Shown one piece after another: positions 8,071-16,685 of a DNA stretch of 64,000 nucleotides. A program made the translations under genes and the position numbers. How positions within the stretch are numbered: position 1 is the first letter of the stretch; the number at the start of each line of letters is the position of its first letter. Under the pieces are notes generated by a model, which ran no database searches, was not told the origin of the DNA, and saw nothing but the letters and a program-made list of their open reading frames with translations. The DNA is from Bacillota bacterium (GTDB taxonomy: Bacteria; Bacillota; Clostridia; Oscillospirales; Ruminococcaceae): assembly GCA_023388515.1 (NCBI GenBank), contig JAEWGD010000012.1:1-64000 (forward strand), in the 5' to 3' direction.

Positions 8071-9822
8071 ATGGCACTTGATGGTGCGTTTCTTTATGCA
8101 GTAAAACTGGAGTTAAGGTCTTTAATTGGTGCTAGAATTGATAAAATTCATCAGCCATCAAGAGAAGAGATTGTAATAAGTTTTAGAACAGCAAGTGGAA
8201 ATAAGAAGATGATTATTTCTGTTTCTGCTAATAGTGCAAGGGTTCATATTACAGAAAATGTAATTGACAACCCGAAAGCACCACCGATGTTTTGTATGCT
8301 TTTGCGTAAACATTTGGGTGGTGGAAAGCTTGCTGATATTAGGCAGGACGGACTTGAACGAATATTATTTTTCGACTTTGAATGTACAAATGAACTTGGC
8401 GACAGGGTGTTGATAACGCTTGCAACTGAAGTCATGGGGAAATATTCTAACATTGTGCTGATAAATGAAAGTGGTAAGGTTATTGACAGCATAAAGCGTG
8501 TTGATGAGGATATGTCGAGGGAAAGGCTTGTTTTGCCAGGAATGACATATGAAATGCCTCCAAGAAGTGATAGAATTTCATTTTTGACAGCAAGTAATGA
8601 CGAGATAGTTGACGCTGTTAGGAATGCGAAAAATGCTGAATTGTCAAAGGCATTGATAAGGGTTTTCGAGGGAATATCCCCTGTACTAGCACGAGAATGG
8701 GCGTTTTATGCTAATAAAGGCTTTGAGGTAAATATTGAGGATATTACGTCAGAAACTCTTGATAGACTTGTTTTCATAATTGGACAGGCTAAAAATTCAT
8801 TGCTTGAAATGAAAAATAATTTTACTGTTGTGAAGAATAAAGATGGAATGCTTAAGGATTTTTCCTTTATTAAGCTTAATCAGTATGGAACGCTTATGTA
8901 TACAATGGAGATGCCGTCTGCATTTGAAACTCTTGATTATTTCTATGCAGAAAGAGATAATATTGCACGTTTAAAACAGAGGGCGAACGACTTGTTTAAG
9001 CTGTTGGTTAACACATCTGAACGAATTACGAAGAGGATAATTAATCAAAAAGAGGAAATAGAAAAATGCAAGGATAAAGACCATTTAAAGCTTATGGGTG
9101 ACTTGATTTCTGCAAATATTTATAGAATAAATAAGGGCGAAGAAAAGGTTCTGATTGAAAATTTCTATGATGAAAATTGTCCTGTTGTGGAAATTAAGCT
9201 TAATAAAACCATGACTCCTGCTAAGAATGCACAGAAATATTATTCTGATTATCGCAAGGCTGGAACTGCTGAAGAAAGGCTTGCAGAGCAAATTAGGTTT
9301 GGTGAGGAAGAGTTAAGCTATATCGACAGCGTTTTTGATGCGTTGACGAGGGCTAGCATGGAGAGTGAAATAGCTGAATTAAGGCTTGAATTGGCTGAAC
9401 AGGGGTATATTCGATACGGAAAAATGAAGGGTAAAACACCTAAGGCATTGCCACCGTTGGAGTTTATTTCAAGTGATGGGTATACTATACTTGTTGGCAG
9501 AAATAACAAGCAGAATGATAAGCTAAGTATGAAAACAGCTGAAAAGACGGATATATGGCTTCATACACATAATATCACAGGCTCGCATGTTATAATTTTA
9601 ACAAATGGTGAAACACCACCTGATAGGACTATTGAGGAGGCAGCAATTCTTGCAGCATATCATAGCAAAGCAAGAAATTCATCTCAAGTTCCTGTTGATT
9701 ATACGCTTGCAAGGTATGTGAAAAAGCCGAATGGTTCAAAGCCTGGAATGGTTATATTCACCAACAACACGACGGTATATGTTCAACCTGATGAGAAAAT
9801 TGTTGAGGGGTTAAAAGTATAA
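8071..9822 (+). CDS. rqcH: Ribosome quality-control factor RqcH (NFACT family, FbpA-like)
   Basis: The 583-aa product should bind stalled 50S subunits carrying peptidyl-tRNA and direct C-terminal alanine tailing. The N-terminal NFACT domain starts MALDGAFLYAVKLELRS with RIDKIHQPSREEIVI. A coiled coil occupies about residues 295-440, followed by the NFACT-R domain with DIWLHTHNITGSHVII and RNSSQVPVDYTLARYVKKP. The DIWLH....GSHV block is diagnostic. Older annotations call it a fibronectin-binding protein. It lies in the trmK operon with a GGGAGG site. Confidence 0.93.
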   Translation: MALDGAFLYAVKLELRSLIGARIDKIHQPSREEIVISFRTASGNKKMIISVSANSARVHITENVIDNPKAPPMFCMLLRKHLGGGKLADIRQDGLERILFFDFECTNELGDRVLITLATEVMGKYSNIVLINESGKVIDSIKRVDEDMSRERLVLPGMTYEMPPRSDRISFLTASNDEIVDAVRNAKNAELSKALIRVFEGISPVLAREWAFYANKGFEVNIEDITSETLDRLVFIIGQAKNSLLEMKNNFTVVKNKDGMLKDFSFIKLNQYGTLMYTMEMPSAFETLDYFYAERDNIARLKQRANDLFKLLVNTSERITKRIINQKEEIEKCKDKDHLKLMGDLISANIYRINKGEEKVLIENFYDENCPVVEIKLNKTMTPAKNAQKYYSDYRKAGTAEERLAEQIRFGEEELSYIDSVFDALTRASMESEIAELRLELAEQGYIRYGKMKGKTPKALPPLEFISSDGYTILVGRNNKQNDKLSMKTAEKTDIWLHTHNITGSHVIILTNGETPPDRTIEEAAILAAYHSKARNSSQVPVDYTLARYVKKPNGSKPGMVIFTNNTTVYVQPDEKIVEGLKV

Positions 9823-10329
9823 ATGGTGTTAGGAAAAGACTTTTTTGATAGGGATTGCTTGGAGGTTGCACTTGAATTAGTGGGAAAGATTTTAGTTCAC
9901 AAGCTTGATAATGGAGAAGAATTGAGGGTGCGAATAACTGAAACAGAGGCTTATAGGGGTGAGGAAGATAAGGCTTGCCATGCCTCTAAGGGGCGAACAC
10001 CTCGTGCAGAAATTCTTTATAGGGAAAGTGGGCTTATTTATGTATATCTTTGTTATGGAATTCATTGGCTTATGAATGTTGTAACTGGAGAAAAGGAGCA
10101 ACCACAGGCAGTGCTTTTCAGAGCAGGAGAGGGTTATAACGGACCTGCAAAGCTGACGAAAGCGTTGAAAATTGATAAAAGCTTTAATGATAAAATGTTG
10201 GTGGGAAATCCTAATATATGGGTTGAGGATGATGGACTAAGACCAGAAATAAAGACGGATAAACGGGTTGGTATTGATTACGCAGGCGAAGAATGGGTTA
10301 ATAAGCTGTGGAGATTTATTATGGTCTAG
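9823..10329 (+). CDS. DNA-3-methyladenine glycosylase (AAG/MPG family)
   Basis: The 168-aa product should excise alkylated purines in base-excision repair. Family motifs visible are ITETEAYRGEEDKACHA (the active-site glutamate region), RTPRAEILY and GLIYVYLCYGIHWLMNVV (DNA-intercalating tyrosine region). It is somewhat shorter than typical (180-200 aa), with an abbreviated C-terminus ending WRFIMV. The ATG follows the rqcH stop codon directly, so translation is probably coupled. It is the last gene of this operon. Confidence 0.88.
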   Translation: MVLGKDFFDRDCLEVALELVGKILVHKLDNGEELRVRITETEAYRGEEDKACHASKGRTPRAEILYRESGLIYVYLCYGIHWLMNVVTGEKEQPQAVLFRAGEGYNGPAKLTKALKIDKSFNDKMLVGNPNIWVEDDGLRPEIKTDKRVGIDYAGEEWVNKLWRFIMV

Positions 10330-10344
10330 GATAACTTCAAAAGC

Positions 10345-10373
10345 TTGACAAAAGAATTGTAATGCGATATAAT
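10345..10373 (+). promoter_or_regulatory. Perfect consensus sigma-70 promoter
   Basis: TTGACA (10345-10350) and TATAAT (10368-10373) are 17 bp apart. The strength is surprising because what follows is about 180 nt of non-coding sequence ending in a terminator. Confidence 0.9.
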
Positions 10374-10379
10374 AAAAAG

Positions 10380-10560
10380 GTTAAAAGAGTATGAAAGGGC
10401 TGGCATTTTGTGACGAAATATACTGATTGTGCTTGGTATATAGTCGATAAAGTCGTGATTAGTCACTGGCTTTTGCTGTTATGCCCATAAATTAATGTCT
10501 ATATGTGGAATTATACGGCTAAAAGCAGTTTTTTTGAATTTGCTTTTGGCTGTTTTATTT
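10380..10560 (+). ncRNA. Candidate structured small RNA upstream of valS
   Basis: A transcript from the consensus promoter would be about 180 nt with no ORF. It could fold as a long irregular stem: GGGC 10397-10400 with GCCC 10483-10486, GCA 10403-10405 with TGC 10474-10476, and GTGAC 10410-10414 with GTCAC 10462-10466. Inside is a hairpin (ATATAC 10418-10423 with GTATAT 10436-10441). It ends in a terminator. I looked for the T-box consensus expected of a valS leader and did not find it. A 6S-like RNA or unknown ncRNA is possible. Confidence 0.5.
10518..10560 (+). terminator. Terminator-like hairpin at end of candidate RNA
   Basis: GCTAAAAGCA (10518-10527) pairs with TGCTTTTGGC (10541-10550) with one G-T wobble, followed by TGTTTTATTT. 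Confidence 0.65.
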
Positions 10561-10568
10561 GTGATAAT
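10540..10568 (+). promoter_or_regulatory. Likely valS promoter
   Basis: TTGCTT (10540-10545) and GATAAT (10563-10568) are 17 bp apart, and TGT precedes the -10 as an extended element. The promoter overlaps the preceding terminator, so valS need not depend on the upstream consensus promoter. Confidence 0.5.
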
Positions 10569-10597
10569 ATAAAACATAAAACTGGGAGATGTTTAAG

Positions 10598-13216
10598 ATG
10601 AGAAAAGAACTGTCAAAACTCTATGAGCCTAAGGAAGTAGAAGATAAAATATATGATTATTGGACTAAAAAAGAGTGTTTTAAAGCAAAGGTTGACAAGA
10701 CGAAAAAACCTTATACTATTGTAATTCCACCACCCAATATAACGGGACAGCTCCATATGGGACACGCCCTTGACAATACTTTACAGGATATACTTATTAG
10801 ATTTAAGAGAATGTCGGGTTATTCTGCTTTGTGGATTCCTGGAACAGACCACGCTTCTATCGCTACTGAGGCGAAAATTGTTGAGGCTATGCGTGAAGAG
10901 GGCATAACTAAAGATGATATTGGTAGAGATGGCTTTTTGGAACGTGCTTGGGAATGGAAGGAAAAGTATGGTGGGCGTATTATTGAACAGCTGAAAAAAC
11001 TTGGCTCATCATGCGACTGGTCGAGAGAACGCTTTACTATGGACGAGGGCTGTAATAAGGCTGTTAAAGAGGTTTTTATTAAGCTTTATGATAAAGGTTT
11101 GATTTATCGTGGCGAGCGAATTATTAACTGGTGTCCACATTGCTTGACTTCAATTTCTGATGCTGAGGTTGAGTTTGAGGACCAATCAGGTTATTTTTGG
11201 CATTTGAGGTACCCTCTTGCTGATGGAAGTGGTTACCTTGATTTGGCGACAACACGTCCTGAAACACTTTTGGGTGATACTGCTGTTGCTGTAAATCCTA
11301 ATGATGAGCGTTATAAGGATATGATAGGTAAGACCGTTATTTTGCCGATTGTTCATAGGGAAATACCGATTGTTGCTGATGATTATGTTGAAATGGATTT
11401 TGGAACTGGTGTTGTAAAAATTACTCCTGCACATGACCCTAATGACTTTGAGGTTGGGGCAAGACATAATCTTCCTATTATGAATGTTATGACTGAGGAT
11501 GCTAAAATTACTGCTGATTATCCTAAATATGCTGGAATGGATAGATATGATGCAAGAAAAGCCATTGTTAGCGACCTTGAAACAGAGGGTGCATTGGTGA
11601 AAATTGAGGAACATGGCCATAATGTAGGCACTTGTTATAGATGCTCCACAACGGTTGAACCTAGAGTTTCAAAGCAATGGTTTGTTAAGATGGAAACGCT
11701 GGCAGAGCCTGCAATTAAGGCTGTTAAAGATAGTACAACAAAGTTTGTACCTGAGCGTTTTGATAAGATTTATTTCCACTGGCTGGAAAATATAAAGGAT
11801 TGGTGTATCTCCCGTCAGCTTTGGTGGGGACATCGTATTCCTGCGTTTTATTGCGATTGTGGTGAAATGATTGTTACAAAGGAGCATGAGGCTACTTGTG
11901 CAAAATGTGGCAAGGCTATGAGGCAAGACCCTGATACCCTCGATACATGGTTTAGCTCGGCGTTGTGGCCTTTTTCAACATTAGGTTGGCCTGATAAAAC
12001 AGAGGATTTGGATTATTTTTACCCTACAAGCACATTGGTTACAGGGTATGATATAATATTCTTCTGGGTTGTAAGAATGATGTTTAGCGGATTGGAGCAT
12101 ATGGGCGAAGTGCCGTTTGATACCGTTTTGATACATGGTTTGGTTCGTGATTCACAGGGAAGAAAGATGTCAAAATCGCTTGGTAACGGTATTGACCCAC
12201 TTGAAATTATAGATTTATATGGTGCAGATGCGTTGAGATTTATGCTTGCAACAGGTAATTCACCTGGAAATGACATGAGGTTCATGGAGGAAAAAGTTAA
12301 GTCATCAAGGAATTTTGCGAATAAGCTTTGGAATGCTTCAAGATTTATTATGATGAATCTTTCCGATGATTTTGAGATAAAGGGCTTGCCTGAAAAGCTT
12401 CATATTGAGGATAAGTGGATTATCAGTAAATTTAATAAGCTTGCAGGAGAGGTTAATGAAAACCTTGATAAGTTTGAATTAGGTGTTGCTGTATCTAAGT
12501 TGTATGACTTTATTTGGAATATTTATTGCGACTGGTATATTGAGTTAACAAAACCAAGAATTATGGCTGGTGGAGAAACTAAGGAAACGGCACAGGCAGT
12601 TCTTGTGTGGGTTATGCAGGGAATGCTAAAGCTTTTACACCCGTTTATGCCTTTTATAACAGAGGAGATTTGGCAAGTTCTTACTAATGAGGAATCACCG
12701 ATTATGCTTGAAGAATTCCCTGTTTATGATGATAAAATGGACTATGCAGAGTCGGAAGAAAGCTTTGAGAAAATAATTGATTCAATAAAGGCAGTAAGAA
12801 ATAGAAGAACAGAAATGAACGTACCTCCGTCAGTTAAGGCTAAGGTTTTCATTGAAACTAAAGATGTTGAGCTGTTTAAATCCTGTGTAGTATTTTTTGA
12901 AAAGCTTGCATTTGCATCAAGTGTTGAAGTCGCTGAAATTATCAATATTGAGGATGCTGTAACAGCTGTAACCGACAGTGCTAGGGCGTTTATTCCACTT
13001 GATGAGTTAGTTGACAAGGAAAAGGAATTGGCAAGGCTCAATAAGGAAAAAGCAGATGTGCAAAAGGATATCGACTTTTTAAGTGGCAAGCTTGGAAATG
13101 AAGGGTTTCTTGCGAAAGCTCCAGAAAAGCTTGTTGAGGTTGAAAAAGCAAAGCTTGCAAAGGCTGAAGAACGTATGCAAAAGCTATTGCAGAGCATAGA
13201 GGCGATGAGCAAATAG
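10598..13216 (+). CDS. valS: Valyl-tRNA synthetase
   Basis: The 872-aa product charges tRNA-Val. It has the class I signatures HMGH (in GQLHMGHALD) and KMSKS (in GRKMSKSLGNGI). The CP1 editing domain shows TTRPETLLGDTAVAV. A zinc-binding knuckle is present (CDCGEMIV...CAKCGK), with the anticodon-binding domain after about residue 600. The C-terminal coiled coil (LDELVDKEKELARLNKEK) is specific to ValS. I start at 10598, nine bases after GGGAG; the ATG at 10589 abuts the site. Confidence 0.97.
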   Translation: MRKELSKLYEPKEVEDKIYDYWTKKECFKAKVDKTKKPYTIVIPPPNITGQLHMGHALDNTLQDILIRFKRMSGYSALWIPGTDHASIATEAKIVEAMREEGITKDDIGRDGFLERAWEWKEKYGGRIIEQLKKLGSSCDWSRERFTMDEGCNKAVKEVFIKLYDKGLIYRGERIINWCPHCLTSISDAEVEFEDQSGYFWHLRYPLADGSGYLDLATTRPETLLGDTAVAVNPNDERYKDMIGKTVILPIVHREIPIVADDYVEMDFGTGVVKITPAHDPNDFEVGARHNLPIMNVMTEDAKITADYPKYAGMDRYDARKAIVSDLETEGALVKIEEHGHNVGTCYRCSTTVEPRVSKQWFVKMETLAEPAIKAVKDSTTKFVPERFDKIYFHWLENIKDWCISRQLWWGHRIPAFYCDCGEMIVTKEHEATCAKCGKAMRQDPDTLDTWFSSALWPFSTLGWPDKTEDLDYFYPTSTLVTGYDIIFFWVVRMMFSGLEHMGEVPFDTVLIHGLVRDSQGRKMSKSLGNGIDPLEIIDLYGADALRFMLATGNSPGNDMRFMEEKVKSSRNFANKLWNASRFIMMNLSDDFEIKGLPEKLHIEDKWIISKFNKLAGEVNENLDKFELGVAVSKLYDFIWNIYCDWYIELTKPRIMAGGETKETAQAVLVWVMQGMLKLLHPFMPFITEEIWQVLTNEESPIMLEEFPVYDDKMDYAESEESFEKIIDSIKAVRNRRTEMNVPPSVKAKVFIETKDVELFKSCVVFFEKLAFASSVEVAEIINIEDAVTAVTDSARAFIPLDELVDKEKELARLNKEKADVQKDIDFLSGKLGNEGFLAKAPEKLVEVEKAKLAKAEERMQKLLQSIEAMSK

Positions 13217-14454
13217 TGGACTTAATGGAATATATAAACAGCTTTAGCAAGTCAGGTGAAAGCGTTACCGACCTTTCAAGGGTTAGTGGATTGCTGAACG
13301 CTTTAGGCAACCCTCAAAAGTGCTTAAAGTTTGTTCATATAGCTGGCACGAATGGGAAAGGCTCAACGCTTGAACTTTGCTCACAGGCAGTAATAAATTC
13401 TGGATATAGGGTGGGGCAGTTTACCTCGCCCTATATCAAATGTTATGAGGATAGAATTAGAATTAATGGAATAAATATACCAACGCAAACGCTTGAAAGA
13501 TTGTGCGATACTGTTAAACAAGCTGTGAAATCTAAGGCATATTCTCAGTTTGAAATTACATTGGCAATTGCTTTCCTCTACTATTTGGAGGAGAATTGCG
13601 ACGTAATTTTTCTAGAAACTGGAATTGGAGGCTTGCTTGATGCTACAAATATAATTGAAAATCCGTTGGTGTCCGTTATTACATCTATTTCTTATGACCA
13701 TGTGAATATTCTTGGAGATACATTGCGTGAAATTGCTACACATAAGGCTGGAATTATCAAGCCAAACTGTCCGACTGTTATGTCTGTTGATAACGATAAA
13801 GAGGCGTTGGACTTGACTGTTCAGATAGCCAATGAGAAAAATTCACAGCTTATTATGATTAATTCAAGAGATATTTCAGTTTTAGAATGTGGATATAGTC
13901 GTAGTGCGTTTGAATATAAGTATGATAAATATAACCTTAAAATGCTTGGCAAGCATCAGATTTATAATGCTTGTACTGCAATTGAAACGCTTAATTTGCT
14001 GAAAAATCGTGGCTTTAAGATTAGCGATAAGGCTATAAAAATGGCGTTTGAAATGGTACAGGTTGGTGCAAGGCTTGAGGTTCTTAGCGATAATCCACTT
14101 GTTATTGTTGATGGTGGACATAATGAGGGCGGGATTTTAGCGTTAACCGATATGCTTAAAACGTTCGATAAACTTCCTGTAATTGCTGTTGTAGGCATGA
14201 TTACATCGAAGGATTATATTAAAACATCACAACTTTTAGCTAAAGCTATCGACGTAGCTGTGTGTGTTGATGGTTTTATTGAAAGCAATGTAAACAGTGA
14301 ACTGCTTGCTGAATATTTTCCAAAACATGAAAATTATAGTATGGGTTACCGTGAGGGATTTGAGTTTGCCAAAAAGCTTGCAGTAGAACGTGGTGGCATG
14401 GTTTTGGTCTGTGGTTCGCTCTATTTATCAAGTGCAATTGTTAATGGTACTTGA
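13216..14454 (+). CDS. folC: Folylpolyglutamate synthase / dihydrofolate synthase
   Basis: The 412-aa product adds glutamate to folates. The ATP-binding loop is HIAGTNGKGST (about residues 41-51), followed by GQFTSPYIKCYEDRIRING and FLETGIGGLLDATN. The ligase C-terminal domain has VIVDGGHNEGGI. The GTG at 13216 overlaps the last base of the valS stop codon; an in-frame ATG at 13225 is the alternative. Overlap implies co-transcription with valS, a common order in Firmicutes. Confidence 0.93.
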   Translation: MDLMEYINSFSKSGESVTDLSRVSGLLNALGNPQKCLKFVHIAGTNGKGSTLELCSQAVINSGYRVGQFTSPYIKCYEDRIRINGINIPTQTLERLCDTVKQAVKSKAYSQFEITLAIAFLYYLEENCDVIFLETGIGGLLDATNIIENPLVSVITSISYDHVNILGDTLREIATHKAGIIKPNCPTVMSVDNDKEALDLTVQIANEKNSQLIMINSRDISVLECGYSRSAFEYKYDKYNLKMLGKHQIYNACTAIETLNLLKNRGFKISDKAIKMAFEMVQVGARLEVLSDNPLVIVDGGHNEGGILALTDMLKTFDKLPVIAVVGMITSKDYIKTSQLLAKAIDVAVCVDGFIESNVNSELLAEYFPKHENYSMGYREGFEFAKKLAVERGGMVLVCGSLYLSSAIVNGT

Positions 14455-14474
14455 AATTATGGTTTATTAGAATA

Positions 14475-14506
14475 AAAGCCCAACGGATTAATTTTCGTTG
14501 GGCTTT
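14475..14506 (+). terminator. Intrinsic terminator after folC
   Basis: AAAGCCCAACG (14475-14485) pairs with CGTTGGGCTTT (14496-14506). Almost the same stem recurs inside the prophage at 18397-18429. Confidence 0.85.
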
Positions 14507-14623
14507 ACTAACGCAAATGGCATTTTACAGAAACTTAACATAATATTCATGGAAGTTACACTTATACCCTTGTAAAATACTGTACAATAAGGTTGCAAAT
14601 TTATTATAAATTAGTTAAAAATT

Positions 14624-15273
14624 ATGAGACTATCAAAAAACTATTATCATTCGCAACAGCAGCTGCTTTATCAGCAGTAGCACTATCAGGGTCACTTGCA
14701 GCAAGTGCTGCATCTACTTCCTATAATACTTATAGAGTGTATTATGATGTTGCATCGGGTTCAGGTGTTCAAAATTATCAATCTGTAGTATCTTTCAGTA
14801 AAAGTTCACTTAATCATATCGGCTATCACATAGGAAATCGAGGTGGAACATTATCAACTTTTGGCTCAGGAGGAAGTACACACATCTCGACAGTGGGAAC
14901 AATAAATTTTCCATCCAACATTACAGGTGCCGGTACATTATTTACATTAAGTTTTTATGGATCAAAAGCTGCTCCTATCCTCAATGGAACAGATGCTTCA
15001 CTTAGTACAAGCATTGCTAAAAATTCATCTGGTGCGACAATAACACCAAATCCTGTTACGGTTTCAGAAGTTCTTGTGGGTGATATAAATCAGGATGGTA
15101 TTGTTGATACGATTGATGGTTTGACGTTGAGTAGGTTTTTAAATGGCAAAGAAATTGTGTCTGGACAGGCTCTTCGTGCAGCTGATACAAATGGAGATTT
15201 TATGGTGAATGAAGACGATCTAGATTTAATGTTAGAATATTTTATAGGTTCAATTTCACATTTTCCAAAATAA
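14624..15273 (+). CDS. Secreted dockerin protein with out-of-frame start (A6 tract)
   Basis: The open frame encodes a secreted protein of about 215 aa. It has a hydrophobic signal (LLSFATAAALSAVALSG), then a short beta-rich region (about residues 45-140) that looks like a reduced cohesin-type fold. A C-terminal dockerin carries GDINQDGIVDTIDGL and ADTNGDFMVNEDDLDLM. No good start exists in that frame. The natural start ATG AGA CTA TCA (14624) is one base out of frame and would give MRLSKKLLSFAT if the A6 tract at 14635-14640 had seven A's. This is either a slippage switch, a recent frameshift, or a sequence error. It is flanked by terminators, so it forms its own unit. Confidence 0.65.
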
Positions 15274-15339
15274 ATTATTGGGTGTTTTAAAAGGCTATTG
15301 TTATATACTGAACCAATAAAATAGATATTGTAAAAAAAG

Positions 15340-15377
15340 ACCTCCTATTGTAGAGTTAACTACTGTAGGAGGTTTTT
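15340..15377 (+). terminator. Terminator after the dockerin gene
   Basis: ACCTCCTA (15340-15347) pairs with TAGGAGGT (15366-15373), with extra inner pairing, followed by TTTTTAT. Confidence 0.8.
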
Positions 15378-15555
15378 ATAATAAGCATCTTATTTGAATC
15401 GTCGCTATTACTATAAGATTCAGGTAGTCTAGCAGCAAATTACTATACAAAGAAGCTTAGCATCTAGTCAAATATTACTTTTCTTTGTTATTAAAACCTA
15501 CTATTAATCCTTGCAATGATACGCCCTAACCATTACTTCATAAATCTGTTACAAC
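15378..15555. other. Intergenic stretch without recognisable genes
   Basis: I see no ORF with a ribosome site on either strand between the dockerin terminator and the 66-bp repeat copy at 15556. Including the repeat and the tRNA-Leu terminator, the gene-free interval extends to 15736. Confidence 0.4.
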
Positions 15556-15621
15556 TATGACGTAATTCGACGAATGGTTAAAGTGTAATTTGGGAATAAG
15601 CTGTTAAGGTTTTGTGATAGG
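15556..15621 (-). repeat. Outer copy of a 66-bp inverted repeat (partner 16195-16260)
   Basis: Read on the minus strand, about 58 of 66 bases match 16195-16260 by hand alignment. This copy lies in the chromosome, outside the attachment site; its partner lies inside the prophage just before a small gene. The shared block includes a promoter-like TTTAAC/CATA(A/G)T pair. Confidence 0.75.
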
Positions 15622-15701
15622 TATATATAAATAGAATAGAGCTATTCATTACATCTATTGCATCAATCCCAACTAATTTAAACCGATTTTATAATAAAAA
15701 C

Positions 15702-15734
15702 AAAACCTCGTAAATAACACATTTACGAGGTTTT
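15702..15734 (-). terminator. Terminator of tRNA-Leu
   Basis: AAAACCTCGTAAAT (15702-15715) pairs perfectly with ATTTACGAGGTTTT (15721-15734). On the minus strand it directly follows tRNA-Leu and ends in GTTTTTATT. Confidence 0.85.
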
Positions 15735-15736
15735 GC

Positions 15737-15823
15737 TGGTGCCGCTGAACAGACTTGAACTGTCACGGTATTGCTACCGAGGGATTTTAAGTCCCTTGTG
15801 TCTGCCGATTCCACCACAGCGGC
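15737..15823 (-). tRNA. tRNA-Leu (anticodon TAA)
   Basis: On the minus strand the acceptor stem GCCGCTG pairs with CAGCGGC, followed by discriminator A and encoded CCA (15737-15739). The anticodon loop is CTTAAAA, giving TAA. A long variable arm (class II) is present, and the T-arm is GTTCAAGTC. It reads UUA leucine codons. Confidence 0.95.
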
Positions 15824-15964
15824 AAATATCAGATTGAAATTTGCTTATTTATTATAACACGGTGATTATTAATTGTCAAGTGTTTTTGCTTTTTGCTAGA
15901 AATAAATTATAATTCAATGTTTTTACAAGCAGTTTTAACAGAATAAAAAAAGATTGAGAAAAGA

Positions 15965-15999
15965 AATATCCACATAAACACGACGTTTGTGTGGATATT
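15965..15999 (-). terminator. Displaced ancestral terminator of tRNA-Ser
   Basis: A 15-bp near-perfect stem (15965-15979 with 15985-15999) has TTTCTTTTCTC after it on the minus strand. It abuts the left attachment repeat. Before phage integration it would have lain directly after the tRNA-Ser now at 54.3 kb. Confidence 0.7.
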
Positions 16000-16001
16000 C
16001 T

Positions 16002-16019
16002 TTTGGCGGAGAGGATGGG
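16002..16019. repeat. Left attachment site core (attL)
   Basis: The 18 bases TTTGGCGGAGAGGATGGG are identical to 54300-54317, where they form the tRNA-Ser 3' end. The sequences diverge on both sides. Confidence 0.9.
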
Positions 16020-16144
16020 TTCTGAATAAACCATTTTCACATGATTTTCTATATGTTTTTAAAGACTACAAACCGCACAACCACGCCATTTATAGCTTTT
16101 TGTATGCTTTCTTGATTTCGCTCAAAACTTCAAATATTTAATTT

Positions 16145-16164
16145 TTCGGTGTTTTTTCGGTGAT
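16145..16164 (+). promoter_or_regulatory. Candidate integrase arm-type sites, left
   Basis: Two TTCGGTG copies start 11 bp apart (16145 and 16156). The same pair with the same 11-bp spacing and orientation is at 54241-54260 beside the integrase gene; 18 of 20 bases agree. This is what arm-binding sites of a tyrosine integrase would look like. Confidence 0.6.
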
Positions 16165-16194
16165 TTTTTTCTTTTTTAAAACTGTTTATACGTG

Positions 16195-16260
16195 CCCATC
16201 ACAAAACCTTAACAAATTATCCCTAAATTACACTTTAACTATTTGTCGAATTATGTCATA
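16195..16260 (+). repeat. Inner copy of the 66-bp inverted repeat
   Basis: It matches 15556-15621 in inverted orientation at about 58 of 66 positions. It includes a promoter-like TTTAAC (16234-16239) 17 bp from CATAAT (16257-16262) that would drive the small gene at 16284. Confidence 0.7.
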
Positions 16261-16283
16261 ATCAATCGTGAGGAGTGATTATT

Positions 16284-16490
16284 ATGACAGATATGACATT
16301 AGCTAAAAGTGTTTACAATTTAGGCAGAGTGTATGCGATATTAGAAAAACAAGCTGAATTAACAGCCGAACAAGCCTTGTTGCTTGATGAGTTAAAAAGC
16401 TTTCGTGCTAAAATTGTTGAGATAGATTACAAGTTATATGGTATGTTTGAGTTGGGATATGAGATGCAGAGGGGTGGGAGGTTTAAATAA
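16284..16490 (+). CDS. Small helical prophage protein, unknown
   Basis: The 68-aa product (starts MTDMTLAKSVYNLGRVYAIL) is predicted mostly helical, with no motif I recognise. The ATG at 16284 follows AGGAG by eight bases; an in-frame GTG at 16275 is inside that site. It is the first gene inside attL and has its own promoter-like element, so it may be expressed in the lysogen. Confidence 0.6.
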   Translation: MTDMTLAKSVYNLGRVYAILEKQAELTAEQALLLDELKSFRAKIVEIDYKLYGMFELGYEMQRGGRFK

Positions 16491-16611
16491 TTTTGGTTGA
16501 GGTGTATGTTTGAGTACACAAAAAGGGTTTATGGTAGGCATAAGTAGAGTGCGGTTTACCATATGTTGATACATAGTTTACAAATTAGCTACATATGGGA
16601 CTTGACAAGTG

Positions 16612-16620
16612 TGATATAAT
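16612..16620 (+). promoter_or_regulatory. Extended -10 promoter of the cargo cassette
   Basis: TGATATAAT is a perfect extended -10 element with no good -35. Around it ATATGG followed by (G)ACTTGACAAGT and ATATGGACAAGT form an imperfect direct repeat (16594-16634), and ACTTGACAAGT is nearly palindromic. These could be operator sites. Confidence 0.55.
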
Positions 16621-16685
16621 ATATATGGACAAGTATACCTATAAGGCGATTTTATCAAATAAACTTATTGAACGGAGGTAAAAAA

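Noticed and set aside
10380..10597. T-box riboswitch upstream of valS
   Set aside because: The conserved AGGGTGG-N-ACCGCG type sequence is absent, and the terminator is followed by a separate promoter.
12742..13310. Long minus-strand ORFs opposite valS
   Set aside because: They are antisense shadows of valS coiled-coil codons without ribosome sites.
15965..15999. CRISPR repeat or phage operator
   Set aside because: It is a single stem-loop with a T run on the minus strand exactly where a tRNA terminator is expected.
16602..16627. TTGACA at 16602 as -35 of the cassette promoter
   Set aside because: No -10 lies 16-18 bp downstream; the extended -10 at 16612-16620 overlaps it and fits better.
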